From Saccharopolyspora gloriosae (GTDB lineage: Bacteria; Actinomycetota; Actinomycetes; Mycobacteriales; Pseudonocardiaceae): DNA of 64,000 bases. The notes under the pieces are model-generated. The model was not told the origin of the DNA. It worked only from the letters and a program-made list of their open reading frames with translations, and did not search any database. The stretch covers positions 6,061,470-6,125,469 of the forward strand of contig NZ_CP059557.1 in NCBI RefSeq assembly GCF_022828475.1, given 5' to 3'. Position numbers and translations under genes: made by a program. Below are positions 50,877-60,997 of the stretch, piece after piece; within the stretch, counting starts at the first letter, position 1; each line of letters starts with the position of its first letter.

Positions 50877-51125
50877 GTGCTGAAGAAGGCAGTGATCGTC
50901 GCCGGTGCGGCGGCGGGTCTGATGGCGCTGGCACCGATCGCCAACGCGGACAGCGCGGACAACGACGGCGTCAACCTGCTGAACGACAACAACCTCAGCG
51001 TGCTGCCCGTCCAGGCCTGCGGGAACAACGTCGCCGTGCTCGGCGCCGTCGTCCCGATCCTGTCGCCGCAGACCAGCGACTGCACCAACGCCCCGGTGGT
51101 CGACCACCCTTCCGCCAAGGGCTGA
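50877..51125 (+). CDS. Chaplin-like small secreted protein 1
   Basis: An 82-residue protein with a 24-residue Sec signal peptide (L-K-K-A-V-I-V-A-G-A-A-A-G-L-M-A-L-A-P-I-A-N-A). The mature part of about 58 residues reads D-S-A-D-N-D-G-V-N-L-L-N-D-N-N, then P-V-Q-A-C-G-N-N-V-A-V-L-G and S-D-C-T-N-A. Two Cys and the C-G-N-x-V-x-V-x-G core recall the chaplin domain of Streptomyces surface amyloids, although the sequence is divergent. Probably exported to the cell surface. GTG 50877 after AAGGAG. Nearly identical to the next gene. Confidence 0.7.
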   Translation: MLKKAVIVAGAAAGLMALAPIANADSADNDGVNLLNDNNLSVLPVQACGNNVAVLGAVVPILSPQTSDCTNAPVVDHPSAKG

Positions 51126-51384
51126 GCAGCCTCTAGCTTCGGTCGCCGGAAACCCACCTGGAGCGGTTCGCGAGAGACGATCTCATTTCGCTTCACGTGT
51201 GTCGAATGCGACGGATTTCTAATTTCGAGGTAGTGTCACCATCGACCGGAACCACTTCGATGATTCGAGTGGAATTCCTTCTCCGGTGACATCTCGATCG
51301 CCCTGAATCGGTAACCGTGCGCGCACATGGGTAATGGTGCCGCTTCAGGGCATCCCGCGGCAATACACAAGGAGAGTGAACGCA

Positions 51385-51633
51385 ATGCTGAAGAAGGCAG
51401 TGATCGTCGGCGGCGCGGCGGCTGGCCTGATGGCCCTCGCCCCGATCGCCAACGCGGACAGCGCCGACAACGACGGCGTCAACGTGCTCAACGACAACAA
51501 CATCAGCGCGGTGCCGGTGCAGCTGTGCGGGAACAACGTCGCCGTCCTCGGCGTCGTCGCCCCGATCCTGTCGCCGCAGACCAGCGACTGCGTCAACGCC
51601 CCGGTGGTCGACCACCCCTCGGCCAAGGGCTGA
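51385..51633 (+). CDS. Chaplin-like small secreted protein 2, tandem paralogue
   Basis: An 82-residue protein almost identical to the one at 50877: same signal peptide, same D-N-D-G-V-N-x-L-N-D-N-N, C-G-N-N-V-A-V-L-G, S-P-Q-T-S-D-C and the end V-V-D-H-P-S-A-K-G. Differences are conservative (for example A-C-G to L-C-G). ATG 51385 follows AAGGAGAGTGAACGCA. The 259-base gap between the two genes has its own leader with an imperfect inverted repeat CCACT ... AGTGG near 51250, so each is probably transcribed separately. Followed by a textbook terminator. Confidence 0.7.
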   Translation: MLKKAVIVGGAAAGLMALAPIANADSADNDGVNVLNDNNISAVPVQLCGNNVAVLGVVAPILSPQTSDCVNAPVVDHPSAKG

Positions 51634-51659
51634 CACACTCGGCGCTCGTGTGGATGCAG

Positions 51660-51693
51660 AAAAAGGCCAGGTCCTTCGGGACCTGGCCTTTTT
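51660..51693 (+). terminator. Intrinsic terminator with TTCG tetraloop
   Basis: AAAAAGGCCAGGTCC (51660-51674), loop TTCG, and the exact complement ending in TTTTT (51679-51693). Perfect 15-bp stem, T tract on the plus strand and A tract on the other side, so it works in both directions. It separates the chaplin-like genes from the convergent prenyl synthase gene. Confidence 0.9.
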
Positions 51694-51797
51694 GCCGTGC
51701 CGCGGCTCTTTGCCGTGCCGGGGAGGGTGTCCGATCCCGGCCCGGGGCCACGGTCGCCGCCACGAGCCCGACATGGCCCGCAGCGGCCGTCGAACGA

Positions 51798-52574
51798 TCA
51801 GCCGCCGTAGCGGCGGTGCCTCGCCGAATACTCGCGCAGCGCGCGCAGGAAGTCGACGCGCCGGAACGCGGGCCAGTAGGCCTCGCAGAACCAGAACTCC
51901 GAGTGCGCCGACTGCCACAGCATGAAACCGGACAGCCGCTGCTCACCGGAAGTGCGGATCAGCAGATCCGGGTCCGGCTGGCCGGAGGTGTAGAGGTGCT
52001 CGGAGATGTGGTCCACGGTGAGGAACTCCGCGAGCTCCTCGATGGTGGTGCCCGCCTCCGCGTGCTGCTGCAGGAGCTTGCGCACCGCGTCGGCGATCTC
52101 CTGCCGTCCGCCGTAACCGGCGGCGACGTTGACCTGCATGCCGGTGCGCCCTTCAGTGCGCAGCGCGGCCGCCGACAGCCGGGCGGCCGTCTCGGTGGGC
52201 AACATGTCCAGCGCACCGACGATGCGCACCCGCCACGGGTTGCTCGCGTCGGTGAGTTCGTCGACCACCCCGGCGATGATCTCCAGCAGAGCGTCGAGTT
52301 CCGCGCTGGAGCGGTTGAGGTTGTCGGTCGACAGCAGCCACAACGTGACCACCTCGACCTTGGCCTCCTGGCACCAGCCGAGCAGCTCGCTGATCTTGCG
52401 CGCACCCGCGCGATGGCCGTGCGCGATGTCGAGCCCGGCTTCCTTCGCCCAACGGCGATTCCCGTCGAGGATGACGCCCACATGTCGCGGCGACCTGGCA
52501 CCTCTGAGCTGACGGCGCAGCCGCCGCTGGTACACGTCGTAGATGAGTTCCCGCAAACGAACCTTGAGCGCCAC
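51798..52574 (-). CDS. Z-isoprenyl diphosphate synthase (UppS family)
   Basis: A 258-residue cis-prenyltransferase. Motifs: H-V-G-V-I-L-D-G-N-R-R-W-A (about 32-44), G-H-R-A-G (about 54), L-W-L-L-S-T-D-N (about 78), and the C-terminal L-I-R-T-S-G-E-Q-R-L-S-G-F-M-L-W-Q and E-F-W-F. It elongates allylic diphosphates with IPP in the cis form for cell-wall lipid carriers. The place next to hemolysin III matches Rv1086, whose product is a short-chain Z,E-farnesyl diphosphate synthase, so this may be the short-chain enzyme rather than decaprenyl/undecaprenyl synthase. GTG 52574 after AGGGAGC. Confidence 0.92.
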   Translation of the reverse strand: MALKVRLRELIYDVYQRRLRRQLRGARSPRHVGVILDGNRRWAKEAGLDIAHGHRAGARKISELLGWCQEAKVEVVTLWLLSTDNLNRSSAELDALLEIIAGVVDELTDASNPWRVRIVGALDMLPTETAARLSAAALRTEGRTGMQVNVAAGYGGRQEIADAVRKLLQQHAEAGTTIEELAEFLTVDHISEHLYTSGQPDPDLLIRTSGEQRLSGFMLWQSAHSEFWFCEAYWPAFRRVDFLRALREYSARHRRYGG

Positions 52575-52724
52575 GCTCCCTGAGACTACGCGCGCCCCTG
52601 TCCAGCCCCGACGGTCCCTCCGCCGAATGCGGACGGTGACGGCCGAAAAGCCGCGGCGGACCTGCAACGGACATCACCGCCATCAGGGGAAGGCGGACAA
52701 CCTACGGTCCCGTAATCTTGTGGT

Positions 52725-53402
52725 GTGACTAGCGCCCCGACAGCTCGACGCGCCTCCTCCACCATCAAGCCGAGGATGCGTGGCTGGATCCATCTCTGGT
52801 CCCTGGTCGCCGCCGTCGCATCGGGCGCGACGCTGATCTCGCTCGCCGCGGCCACCGTGGGTGCCGCCGCCGCGCTCGGGACCTCGATCTACGTGGCCAC
52901 GGTGCTCGGCCTGTTCGGGGTCAGCGCGCTCTACCACCGCAAGACCTGGAATTCGGTGGACGCGCGGACCTGGATGCGCCGCCTGGACCACTCGATGATC
53001 TTCCTGTTCATCGCGGGCACGTACACGCCGTTCGCGATGCTGGCGATGCAACCCACCACCGGCGCGGTCGTGCTGGCCGTGGTGTGGGGCGGCGCGCTCG
53101 GCGGTGTGGTCCTGAAGCTCGCGTGGCCGAACGGGCCGCGCTGGGTGGGCGTGCCGGTGTACCTCGCGTTGGGCTGGGTGGCCGTGTTCGTGCTGCCCGA
53201 GCTGCTGTCGAACGCGGGTGTCGCGGCGTTCGTGCTGCTCATCGTCGGTGGCGTGCTCTACTCGCTGGGCGCGATCTGCTACGCGAGCCGGTGGCCGGAC
53301 CCGTGGCCGAAGACCTTCGGGTACCACGAGTTCTTCCACGCGGCGGTGACCGTGGCGGCGATCTGCCACCACGTCTCCATCTGGCTGGCCCTCTACGCCT
53401 GA
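52725..53402 (+). CDS. Hemolysin III family (PAQR-type) membrane protein
   Basis: A 225-residue protein with seven membrane segments from about residue 25 to the end. Family markers: S-A-L-Y-H-R in the second segment region (about 67), D-H-S-M-I-F-L-F-I-A-G-T-Y-T-P (about 88), and G-Y-H-E-F-F-H near the C-terminus (about 200) with conserved His that may bind zinc. The family is called hemolysin III, but a housekeeping membrane role is more likely. GTG 52725. Divergent from the prenyl synthase gene with 150 bases between; same order as Rv1085c-Rv1086. Confidence 0.9.
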   Translation: MTSAPTARRASSTIKPRMRGWIHLWSLVAAVASGATLISLAAATVGAAAALGTSIYVATVLGLFGVSALYHRKTWNSVDARTWMRRLDHSMIFLFIAGTYTPFAMLAMQPTTGAVVLAVVWGGALGGVVLKLAWPNGPRWVGVPVYLALGWVAVFVLPELLSNAGVAAFVLLIVGGVLYSLGAICYASRWPDPWPKTFGYHEFFHAAVTVAAICHHVSIWLALYA

Positions 53403-53416
53403 TCTTCGGCGATGAA

Positions 53417-53448
53417 GTACCCGCCCGCCGAGCGCGGCAGGCGGGTAC
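53417..53448. terminator. Bidirectional terminator between convergent genes
   Basis: GTACCCGCC (53417-53425) and its exact complement (53440-53448), with part of the 14-base loop able to pair further. It sits in the 52-base gap between the ends of the hemolysin III and DUF255 genes. Confidence 0.7.
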
Positions 53449-53454
53449 CAACGA

Positions 53455-55470
53455 TCAGCGAGCCAGCGCGGACACCAGGTCGTCGGCCGAAGTCACCGGC
53501 CGGTCGCAGACGTAACCGCGGCAGACGTACGCGGCGGTGAGCCCGTCGACGAGGCCGCGTCCGGCCAGCAGCGGCACCGCGTCCGCTTCCGGCGGCCCCG
53601 CCACCGCGACCGCGCCGCCCGGCGCGTGCCGACGTGCGACGGCCAGCAGTTCGGATCGTTGCGCGTCCTGCTCGCCGGCTACGGCGATCTGCACGGGACC
53701 GTGCGCCAACGCCTCGGCCGCCGCCAGCCAGTGCCCCGCGAAACGCGGCGCACGCTGCCCCAACAGGCCCGCGCGGGACACCGCCTGCTCGGCAGCCGCG
53801 CGATAACGGGTGGCTCGATCCGGACCGGCCAGCGCCGCGGCCGCGAGCAGCGCGGCGGCGGTGGCCGAGGCACCGGACGGGCTGGCGTTGTCCGTCGGAT
53901 CCGAGGGACGGCGCACCAGCGCCTCCGCGTCGGCGGCGGTGTCGTAGAAGACGCCGGGGTTCTCGTGATCGGCGAACTTGTCCAACGCGGTGTCGAGCAG
54001 TTCGCACGCCGTGTCCAGCCAGCGCCGTTCGGCGGTGGCCTGGTGCAGCGCGAGCAACCCCTCCGCGAGGCACCCGTGGTCCTCCAGGACTCCGGCCGCG
54101 TGGCCCACGACGCCGTCCCGGGAACTCCGGCGCACCCGGCCGTCGACGATGTGCCGCTCGACGAGCAGCTCGGCGGCGCGGCGGGCGTCGGTGATCCACT
54201 GCGGTTCGTCCAGGACCGCGGACGCTTCGACCAGCGCGGTCAGCGCCATGCCGTTCCACGCCGTGACCACCTTGTCGTCGATCCCCGGCTGCGGCCTGCG
54301 GGCGCGGGCGTTCGCGAGGATCTCGCGGATGCGCTGCCACCGCGCCGAATCGTCGGGGTCCTGGTGGAGCTGGAGCGTGGAGGCGCCGTGCTCGAAGGTG
54401 CCGTCCGGGGTGACGTTGAGCAGCTCCGCGGCCCACTCCGCGTCCGGCTCGCCCAGCACCTCGTGGAGCTCCTCGGGCGTCCAGACGTAGGTGAGCCCCT
54501 CCACGCCTTCGGTGTCGGCGTCGAGAGAGGCCGCGAAGCCGCCCTCGGCGGTGCGCAGGTCCCGCAGCAGGAACTCCGCGGTCTCGCGGGTCACCCGCCG
54601 CGCCAGCTCCGCCGAGGCGGTGTCCAGCCGCGCCAGGTGGGCGTAAGCGCGCAGCAGCAATGCGTTGTCGTAGAGCATCTTCTCGAAGTGCGGCACGACC
54701 CATTCGGCGTCGACGCTGTAGCGCGCGAAACCACCCGCGAGCTGGTCGTAGAGGCCGCCGCGGGCCATCGCCTCGCAGGTCCGTTCGGCGATGCGCAGCG
54801 CCTCGGCCGAGCCGGTGCGTTCGTGGTGGCGCAGCAGGAACTCCACGACCATCGACGGCGGGAACTTCGGCGCACCGCCGAATCCGGCGTTCGCCGCGTC
54901 GAACTCGGTGCCCAGCCGGGACACCGCCGACGCCAGCACCTCATCATCCACACTGGACTCGGGCAGCGCCGGTCCTTGCCCGGCGAGCTGCTCGACCACC
55001 CGCGTCGCGGCCGCCCGCACCTCCGCTCCGCGCTCGGACCACGCACTGGCCACGGCATCCAGCAGCTGCGGGAACGACGGCATCCCGTGCAGCGGTTTCG
55101 GCGGGTAGTAGGTGCCGCAGTGGAACGGTTCCCCGTCCGGCGTGAGGAAGCACGTCATCGGCCAACCGCCCTGCCCGGTCATGGCCTGGGTGGCTTCCAT
55201 GTACACCGAGTCGACGTCGGGCCGCTCCTCCCGGTCGACCTTGATGTTCACGAAATGCTCGTTCATGACCGCCGCGATGTCGGCGTTCTCGAAGGACTCG
55301 TGCGCCATCACGTGGCACCAGTGGCAAGCGGCGTAACCGACCGACAGCAGCACCGGCACGTCCCGGCGGCGGGCTTCCTCGAACGCCTCCGGTGACCACG
55401 GCCACCACTGCACGGGATTGTCCGCGTGCTGCAGCAGGTAAGGGCTGGTCGCGTCTGCAAGCCGGTTCAT
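53455..55470 (-). CDS. DUF255 thioredoxin-domain protein (YyaL/spermatogenesis-associated type)
   Basis: A 671-residue protein. Residues 1 to about 160 are the DUF255 thioredoxin-like domain ([16 protein letters not shown], with C-H-W-C-H-V-M about residue 50 in place of C-x-x-C). The rest is an alpha/alpha-barrel like those of epimerases and glycosidases, with G-G-F-A-R-Y-S-V-D and Y-D-N-A-L-L. Function is not established. ATG 55470 with GGGAGGGTT; the frame continues far upstream without homology. Same neighbour order as Rv1084. Confidence 0.93.
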   Translation of the reverse strand: MNRLADATSPYLLQHADNPVQWWPWSPEAFEEARRRDVPVLLSVGYAACHWCHVMAHESFENADIAAVMNEHFVNIKVDREERPDVDSVYMEATQAMTGQGGWPMTCFLTPDGEPFHCGTYYPPKPLHGMPSFPQLLDAVASAWSERGAEVRAAATRVVEQLAGQGPALPESSVDDEVLASAVSRLGTEFDAANAGFGGAPKFPPSMVVEFLLRHHERTGSAEALRIAERTCEAMARGGLYDQLAGGFARYSVDAEWVVPHFEKMLYDNALLLRAYAHLARLDTASAELARRVTRETAEFLLRDLRTAEGGFAASLDADTEGVEGLTYVWTPEELHEVLGEPDAEWAAELLNVTPDGTFEHGASTLQLHQDPDDSARWQRIREILANARARRPQPGIDDKVVTAWNGMALTALVEASAVLDEPQWITDARRAAELLVERHIVDGRVRRSSRDGVVGHAAGVLEDHGCLAEGLLALHQATAERRWLDTACELLDTALDKFADHENPGVFYDTAADAEALVRRPSDPTDNASPSGASATAAALLAAAALAGPDRATRYRAAAEQAVSRAGLLGQRAPRFAGHWLAAAEALAHGPVQIAVAGEQDAQRSELLAVARRHAPGGAVAVAGPPEADAVPLLAGRGLVDGLTAAYVCRGYVCDRPVTSADDLVSALAR

Positions 55471-55690
55471 ACCGCAACCCTCCCACCCCACAGTGATCAC
55501 CGCACCCATCCGGGCGGCCCTGGACTTGTTCGTCCTTGGTGGCCGGGTAGCCGCGGTGTCCTGTGCGGTAGCGGAACCTCGAGCGGCAGGCTTTCCGGTC
55601 CTCGGGCCGGTTCTGAAACGCCCTGCCAGGCGGCGGTGATCGGCTAACGTGCGGCTCGAAGTTGATCGATGGTCGGCAGGAGAACGCACG

Positions 55691-58288
55691 ATGCAGCCAG
55701 GGAATCTGCCTCGGCCGGGGTGGACCGCTCCCCGTCCGCCGACGCCGAACCGGGGACCGCAGCGGCCGCCCGCTCCGGAACAGGCCGAAGCGACGCAGAT
55801 CGTGCGCGTCCCCCCGGCCAGGCCCGCCGGGCCGCCGGACGTGTTCGAGCTGCTGGGTGTGAGCGACCCCGGGGCGATCGACGTCGACACGACTTGGCGG
55901 CCGCGTGACGCGAAGGACGCCCACCGCACGCCGCTGGGTGTCGGGCCGGACGGCACGATCACGTGGCTGGCGCTCCGCGGCTCCACCGGTTTCGTGATCG
56001 GCGGCGGCACCCCCGAACAGCGATCCGAGGTATTGCGCACCGTGCTGATCGGACTCGCGGTCCGGCTGTCGCCGAGCTCCGTGCAGTTCGCCTGCCTGTC
56101 CGCCACCGGGTCACTCGACGGAATCGAGCATCTGCCGCAGACGAACCTGCTGGAGAAACCGGACGAGACCCGCCTGAACCGAGTGCTGGGAGCACTGGAC
56201 GCAGAGCTGGGCGATCGAGCGGACCGGTTGCGCGACGCCGGGTTCAGGACCTGTCTGACTTACGAACAGGCCAGGCAGGACGGCGTGGATCTGCCCCCGA
56301 TGCCGTTGCTCGTGCTCGCCGTGGAGGACGCCTCCGAACTGGCGTCCGCGCACCCGATTTTCGCCGACCGCCTGAGGAGCCTGGGCCGCTCGGCACGCAT
56401 GACCGGGGTCGTACCGGTGTGCACCGCAGCCGAACCGTTCAACCCGGTGCTGTCCCCGCTGGTCCTGCGCACCGCGTCCGCCGACGAGTCACGCCGCTGG
56501 CTCGGCCTGCCGGGCGCGGAGGCGCTGGCGTCCGGAGAAGCGCTGCTGCTCTCCCGCGAGCACGACGAGCCGCACCGGTTCCGCACCGCCTCCTCCGCAC
56601 TCCCCCACAGCGACCTCCTGACGAGGTGGGACATCGCCACGCGCAAGATCAACGGCTTGGGGAAGCCGCTCATGCTCCCGCCCGTCCCGGCGGCGAGCCT
56701 GGCCGATCACCTGCCACCCCCTGAGCTGACCGCGGACCGAGGACTGCGCTTCCCCGACCTCGACGGCACCTCCGCGTTCGCACCGATCATCGGCACCATC
56801 GACCTGATCAACCGGTACGAACCGTTGCGTCTCGACCTGACCGAACAGCCCCACGCTGCGATCGTCGGGAGGCCGAACAGCGGGAAGTCGACGGCCGTCC
56901 AGACCTTCCTGCTCAGCTCGGCGCTCATCCGCTCCGCGCATGAGGTGCGGTTCCACTGCCTCGACTTCGGCGGCGGGAAGCTCGCGGTCCTGGACGACCT
57001 GCCGCACACGCGGGTCGTCACCGGCGGCTACGACGACGGCCGCGTCGCCCGCGCTACGCGGGAACTGGTGGACCTGATGCTGTCGCGGGAACGGCTGTTC
57101 GCCCGGAGCGGGATCGAATCGATCGACGACTTCGACGTGGAGGCGCCGGGCGCGCGGCACCACGTGCTCGTCGTGGACGGGTGGCCTGAGCTGGCTCACC
57201 ATCCGGAAGCGGGGGCACGCGTGCTGCGGCTGGCCCGGCGCGGTGGGGCGTACGGAATCCACGTCGTGATCACCGCGCACCGGTGGGACGACCTGCCCAG
57301 GGAACTTCGCGATCTGCTCGGGCACCGGGTCGAACTGGCCCTCGCGGCACCGGAGGACTCGTGGTTCTCACGGGCGCTCGCCGCGGAGATCACGCATCCC
57401 GGAGACGCGCTGGTGCGGAACGGACGCTGCAAGATCGCCAGGCCCGAGCTGGACGTGGTTTCGCCATCCGAGCTGGTCCAGCGGATCTCCTCGGCCTGGC
57501 CGCACCCTCGCCCCCCACGGCTGGGACGGCCGCCCGAGCTGGTTCGCTTCGAGGAGTTGCCCGCGGCGTCGGCGAAGCTCGGCCTCCCGCTCGGCGTCGA
57601 CGACGGCGCAGAGCCGGTCTCGGTCGACCTCATCGGCGATCGCTCGCCGCATCTGCTCATCACCGGTGGCCACGGAGCGGGCAAGAGCACCGCGCTGCGG
57701 GTGCTGATCAAGGGCATCACCGCGGCTTACGAGCCCAGCGAAGCGATGATCATGATCGTGGATCTGGAGCGCGCCCACCACTCGGACCTCACCGGCTCCC
57801 ACACGCTCGCGTCGAACCGCACCAACGAGGAGTTCGGACGAGACCTCCCAGACGCATTGCAGGCACTGCGCAAACGGCTCCCGGCGAAGAGCGTGACACC
57901 ACGGCAGCGGCACGATCGCTCCTGGTGGAAGGGGCCGGAGCTGTTCGTGATCATCGACGACTACGAGCAGCTCTGGAAGAGCTCCACCGGATCCTTCGTC
58001 GAGTTCGCGCACCAAGCCCACGAGATCGGGCTGCACCTCATCATCGCGACCGGATCGAACCGGCCGGACCTGCTGCTGAGCACGCTCGTGGCCGCCGGCG
58101 CGCAGCAGCTGGTGCTCGGCCCCGCCGACGAGGACGCCCCGTGGATGAGCGACCCGGCGTGGCCGAAGCCCGAGCGACCGGGCGAAGCGGTCCACGCCGA
58201 GCTTCCGCGCGGCTGCGTGAACGGGCCGCTGCGGGTGGCGTGGGTGCCCGACCCGCTCGCGCCCGATGCCGGGTCCGGCGACGGCTGA
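55691..58288 (+). CDS. Orphan FtsK/EccC-like ATPase with degenerate first domain
   Basis: An 865-residue cytoplasmic protein with three tandem P-loop domains as in EccC, but no membrane segment. Domain 1 (about 60-330) has lost Walker A (G-G-G-T-P-E-Q-R). Domain 2 has G-R-P-N-S-G-K-S-T (about 400) and a weak Walker B, V-L-V-V-D-G. Domain 3 has G-G-H-G-A-G-K-S-T (about 660) and Walker B F-V-I-I-D-D. EccC proteins recruit and drive export of type VII substrates. EccB, EccD and EccE are not in the window. ATG 55691 has GGAG. It lies between DUF255 and mca-region genes, where mycobacteria have none, so it is an inserted gene. Confidence 0.8.
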   Translation: MQPGNLPRPGWTAPRPPTPNRGPQRPPAPEQAEATQIVRVPPARPAGPPDVFELLGVSDPGAIDVDTTWRPRDAKDAHRTPLGVGPDGTITWLALRGSTGFVIGGGTPEQRSEVLRTVLIGLAVRLSPSSVQFACLSATGSLDGIEHLPQTNLLEKPDETRLNRVLGALDAELGDRADRLRDAGFRTCLTYEQARQDGVDLPPMPLLVLAVEDASELASAHPIFADRLRSLGRSARMTGVVPVCTAAEPFNPVLSPLVLRTASADESRRWLGLPGAEALASGEALLLSREHDEPHRFRTASSALPHSDLLTRWDIATRKINGLGKPLMLPPVPAASLADHLPPPELTADRGLRFPDLDGTSAFAPIIGTIDLINRYEPLRLDLTEQPHAAIVGRPNSGKSTAVQTFLLSSALIRSAHEVRFHCLDFGGGKLAVLDDLPHTRVVTGGYDDGRVARATRELVDLMLSRERLFARSGIESIDDFDVEAPGARHHVLVVDGWPELAHHPEAGARVLRLARRGGAYGIHVVITAHRWDDLPRELRDLLGHRVELALAAPEDSWFSRALAAEITHPGDALVRNGRCKIARPELDVVSPSELVQRISSAWPHPRPPRLGRPPELVRFEELPAASAKLGLPLGVDDGAEPVSVDLIGDRSPHLLITGGHGAGKSTALRVLIKGITAAYEPSEAMIMIVDLERAHHSDLTGSHTLASNRTNEEFGRDLPDALQALRKRLPAKSVTPRQRHDRSWWKGPELFVIIDDYEQLWKSSTGSFVEFAHQAHEIGLHLIIATGSNRPDLLLSTLVAAGAQQLVLGPADEDAPWMSDPAWPKPERPGEAVHAELPRGCVNGPLRVAWVPDPLAPDAGSGDG

Positions 58289-58291
58289 GGC

Positions 58292-58630
58292 CTAGCGGGT
58301 GGTGGTACCGCCGCCCTTGACTTCGGGTTCGACCGCCTCCGCCGAGGCCGCTTCGGTGGAGTCCTCCTCGGCCCGCGCCTTGGCGGCGGCCTCGGCGCGC
58401 TGGACGCGGGCCGGGGCGGCCGCGGCGGCGCGCTGCTCGTCGAAACTGACCGGCAGCTTCTTCAGGTGCTTGGTCATCGAGCGGATCAGGAACGCCACCG
58501 CGATGGCGAACACGACCAGCAGCAACAGCCCCACCGGCGAGGACTTGCCGAAGTCCTCGCCCTGACCACCCGGGTCAGCCGGCGGCGGCGCCTGCGCGAC
58601 CACCCAGGTCAGCGCCTCGTGCGCGTTCAT
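58292..58630 (-). CDS. Small single-pass membrane protein (Rv1083-like)
   Basis: A 112-residue protein. An N-terminal part [17 protein letters not shown], one strong membrane segment (about residues 33-52: [17 protein letters not shown]), a basic stop, K-L-P-V-S-F-D, and an Ala/Glu-rich tail. ATG 58630 overlaps the mca stop by four bases (ATGA), so the two are co-translated, as in the mycobacterial Rv1082-Rv1083 pair. Function unknown. Confidence 0.8.
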   Translation of the reverse strand: MNAHEALTWVVAQAPPPADPGGQGEDFGKSSPVGLLLLVVFAIAVAFLIRSMTKHLKKLPVSFDEQRAAAAAPARVQRAEAAAKARAEEDSTEAASAEAVEPEVKGGGTTTR

Positions 58631-59517
58631 GCCGACACCTTCTCCCGCACTCCGGAGAACAGGTCGTCCTCCGGCAACGTCGAATCGACCAGCGAACGCA
58701 CCAGCTCGTAGTCCTCCGTCGGCCACAGCGCTCGCTGGATGTCCAGCGGGACCGCGAACCACCGGCTGTCCGGGTCGATCTGGGTCGCGTGCGCGCGCAG
58801 CGCGTTGTCCCGCACCTCGAAGTATGCCCCGCACTCGACGCGGGTCGTGACCCGCTCGTCGTTGTCGGGCCTGGTGCCGTCCCACTTCGCCAGCCAGTCG
58901 CCGTACGGCGACTCCAAGCCGCGCTCCAGCAGCGCGTCGTGGAACAACTGCATCTTCTTCCGGGAGAAGCCGTGCGAGTAGTACAGCTTCAACGGCTGCC
59001 ACGGTTCGCCCGCGTCCTGGTACAGCTCCGGGTCGCCCGCCGCGTCGAACGCGGCCATCGAGACCTCGTGGCAGCGGATGTGGTCGGGGTGCGGGTAGCC
59101 GCCGTTCTCGTCGTAGGTGATGACGACGTGCGGGCGGAACTCGCGCAGCAGGGCCACCAGGTCGGCCGTCGGCCCCTCCGGGTCCACCGTCGCGAAGCAG
59201 CCCTCCGGCAGCGGCGGCGTCGGGTCGCCCTCGGGCAGGCCCGAGTCCACGTAGCCGAGCCAGCGGTGCCGCACGCCGAGGATCGCCGCGGCCTCCGCCA
59301 TCTCCTGACGGCGGATCGCCTGCATGTTCTCCAGCACGTCCGGGCGCTCCATGGCCGGGTTCAGGATGCTGCCCGCCTCACCACCGGTGCAGGTGACGAC
59401 CATCACATCGTGGCCGTCGGCCACGTAGCGCGCGGTGGTCGCCGCGCCTTTGCTGGACTCGTCGTCCGGGTGCGCATGCACCGTCATCAGACGCAGCTTC
59501 TCGGCCATCGGAGGCAT
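58627..59517 (-). CDS. mca: Mycothiol S-conjugate amidase
   Basis: A 296-residue zinc amidase that cuts mycothiol conjugates to release a mercapturic acid, the detoxification pathway of actinomycetes. Metal motif A-H-P-D-D-E (about 15-20) and third ligand in [10 protein letters not shown] (about 140-149). F-T/S-G-G-type segment C-T-G-G-E-A-G-S and G-Y-V-D-S-G-L are as in Mca. The K-L-Y-Y-S-H-G-F segment distinguishes Mca from MshB. ATG 59517 follows AGGAAGGAAC. Mycothiol use places the organism in the Actinobacteria. Confidence 0.95.
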   Translation of the reverse strand: MPPMAEKLRLMTVHAHPDDESSKGAATTARYVADGHDVMVVTCTGGEAGSILNPAMERPDVLENMQAIRRQEMAEAAAILGVRHRWLGYVDSGLPEGDPTPPLPEGCFATVDPEGPTADLVALLREFRPHVVITYDENGGYPHPDHIRCHEVSMAAFDAAGDPELYQDAGEPWQPLKLYYSHGFSRKKMQLFHDALLERGLESPYGDWLAKWDGTRPDNDERVTTRVECGAYFEVRDNALRAHATQIDPDSRWFAVPLDIQRALWPTEDYELVRSLVDSTLPEDDLFSGVREKVSA

Positions 59518-59678
59518 GTTCCTTCCTGCTCACGTCATACCGGCCCCGCTGACTGCCGGCCGGACACCCACAGGGATACTCAACGAGGGTGTCGCCACCC
59601 ATTGTTCCCAATGGGCCGACATTCACGAACGGCCGGGCGGGCATCGTCCGATCCGGCTAACCCCGATCGGAGCAGGAA

Positions 59679-60122
59679 GTGCCGACAGTGAGCAGCCAGG
59701 TCCCCGAAGGGCGGTACGGGTCTCGCGCCCGACGATCCGTCCCGCCGGTGGCTCGCTGGGCGCTCGCGGGCCTCGCCATCGCGGTGCTCGTCGCAGTGGC
59801 GCTGGTCGGATATCAGAACCTGGGAAGCCCGCCGATCGAGGGCAAGCAGACCGCGTTCGCAGTGCTCGACGACGGTTCCATGAAGGTCACCGCCGAGGTG
59901 CAACGCGACGACCCGGCCAAGGCCGCCGCGTGCGTGATCCGGGGACGCGCGGAATCCGGCGAAGAGGTCGGGCGGAAAGAGATTCTGGTGCCCCCGGCGG
60001 ATGGCACGATTCAGCTGAGCACGGTGCTCCGCACCTCTCATCGAGCGACCATCGGGGAGGTGTACGGCTGCACCTACCGCGTTCCTGAATATTTGTCCAC
60101 CCACCAGCGGCCAACCGGGTGA
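59679..60122 (+). CDS. DUF4307 membrane-anchored protein (Rv1081c-like)
   Basis: A 147-residue protein with basic N-terminus, one membrane segment (about residues 28-47) and an extracytoplasmic beta-rich domain with one pair of Cys (C-V-I-R-G-R and Y-G-C-T-Y-R-V-P). Pattern of DUF4307, conserved beside greA in actinomycetes. GTG 59679 has GGAGCAGGAA; GTG 59688 is an alternative. Divergent from mca. Function unknown. Confidence 0.85.
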   Translation: MPTVSSQVPEGRYGSRARRSVPPVARWALAGLAIAVLVAVALVGYQNLGSPPIEGKQTAFAVLDDGSMKVTAEVQRDDPAKAAACVIRGRAESGEEVGRKEILVPPADGTIQLSTVLRTSHRATIGEVYGCTYRVPEYLSTHQRPTG

Positions 60123-60197
60123 ACAACTCTAGTCGGCCCCGGATGCTGAGATAATGCACTCCATCGGTGGGCTGATTTGTGCTATCGTCGGCTGCAG

Positions 60198-60224
60198 CAC
60201 GGTCCCGCGCGGGCCGTGTTTTTT
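60198..60224 (+). terminator. Intrinsic terminator after the DUF4307 gene, upstream of greA
   Basis: CACGGTCCCG-c-GCGGGCCGTG-type hairpin (60198-60218), followed by TTTTTT. It is 75 bases after the DUF4307 stop and 80 bases before the greA start. It may simply terminate the upstream gene or act as an attenuator in the greA leader. Confidence 0.75.
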
Positions 60225-60303
60225 CCGTTCCTAGCAGTACCCGGAATTCGCAAGGGCGGAAGTTGTCGGCCCGCGAAAGGCGGGCCGCCGTCGACGAGGA
60301 GTG

Positions 60304-60798
60304 ATGACCGTGAGCGATACCCAGGTGACCTGGCTGACCCAGGATGCTTATGCGCGGCTCAAGGGCGAGCTCGAAGAGCTCGTGGCCAACCGCCCGGTGA
60401 TCGCCGCGAAGATCAACGAGGCCCGGGAGGAAGGCGACCTCAAGGAGAACGGCGGGTACCACGCCGCTCGCGAGGAGCAGGGCCAGCTCGAGTCGCGCAT
60501 CCGCCAGCTGCAGGAACTGCTGCGTACCGCACAGGTCGGCGACGTGCCCACCGAGTCCGGCGTGGCCAAGCCCGGATCCGTGCTGACCGTGCGCTACGAC
60601 GGCGAGGACGACACCGAGCAGTTCCTGCTGGCCAACCGGGAAGAGGGCGCACACGGCGACCTCGAGGTGTACTCCCCGACCTCTCCGCTGGGCCAGGCGC
60701 TGCTGGAGGCCAAGGAAGGCGAGACGCGGGAGTACGAGCTGCCCAACGGCGGCACGATGAAGGTGACCCTGGTCAAGGCCGAGCCTTTTTCCGGCTGA
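60304..60798 (+). CDS. greA: Transcription elongation factor GreA
   Basis: A 164-residue protein of standard length. N-terminal antiparallel coiled coil with [17 protein letters not shown] and the tip acidic residues in [13 protein letters not shown], then the globular FKBP-like C-terminal domain with [12 protein letters not shown]. It rescues backtracked RNA polymerase by stimulating cleavage of the RNA end. ATG 60304 has GAGGAG; GTG 60301 is directly upstream. Followed by a strong terminator. Confidence 0.97.
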   Translation: MTVSDTQVTWLTQDAYARLKGELEELVANRPVIAAKINEAREEGDLKENGGYHAAREEQGQLESRIRQLQELLRTAQVGDVPTESGVAKPGSVLTVRYDGEDDTEQFLLANREEGAHGDLEVYSPTSPLGQALLEAKEGETREYELPNGGTMKVTLVKAEPFSG

Positions 60799-60811
60799 AC
60801 CATTAGCGGTA

Positions 60812-60835
60812 GCGGGCGTGCTCGAACACGCCCGC
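60812..60835 (+). terminator. Terminator after greA
   Basis: GCGGGCGTG (60812-60820) and its exact complement (60827-60835) with a 6-base loop, 14 bases after the stop. The convergent GH78 gene ends 160 bases further. Confidence 0.8.
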
Positions 60836-60997
60836 TCCGCTTATTCGCTCCTGCTTTATGGTGCGCACCGAGCCACGCATGCACGTCTTCGCATCGGCGA
60901 CCCCTTTAACACGACGCGGTTGGTCTCGCAGACCACTCGATCATCGGGACCACCGTCCGACTCCCGTTGGCAAGCCGCGAATTTTTCGCCGAAACCG

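Noticed and set aside
55567-55580. GGTAGCGGAACCTC, the edge sequence of the palindrome family, near the DUF255 gene start
   Set aside because: Only 14 bases match copy 3 and the expected stem does not follow, so at most it is a decayed remnant.
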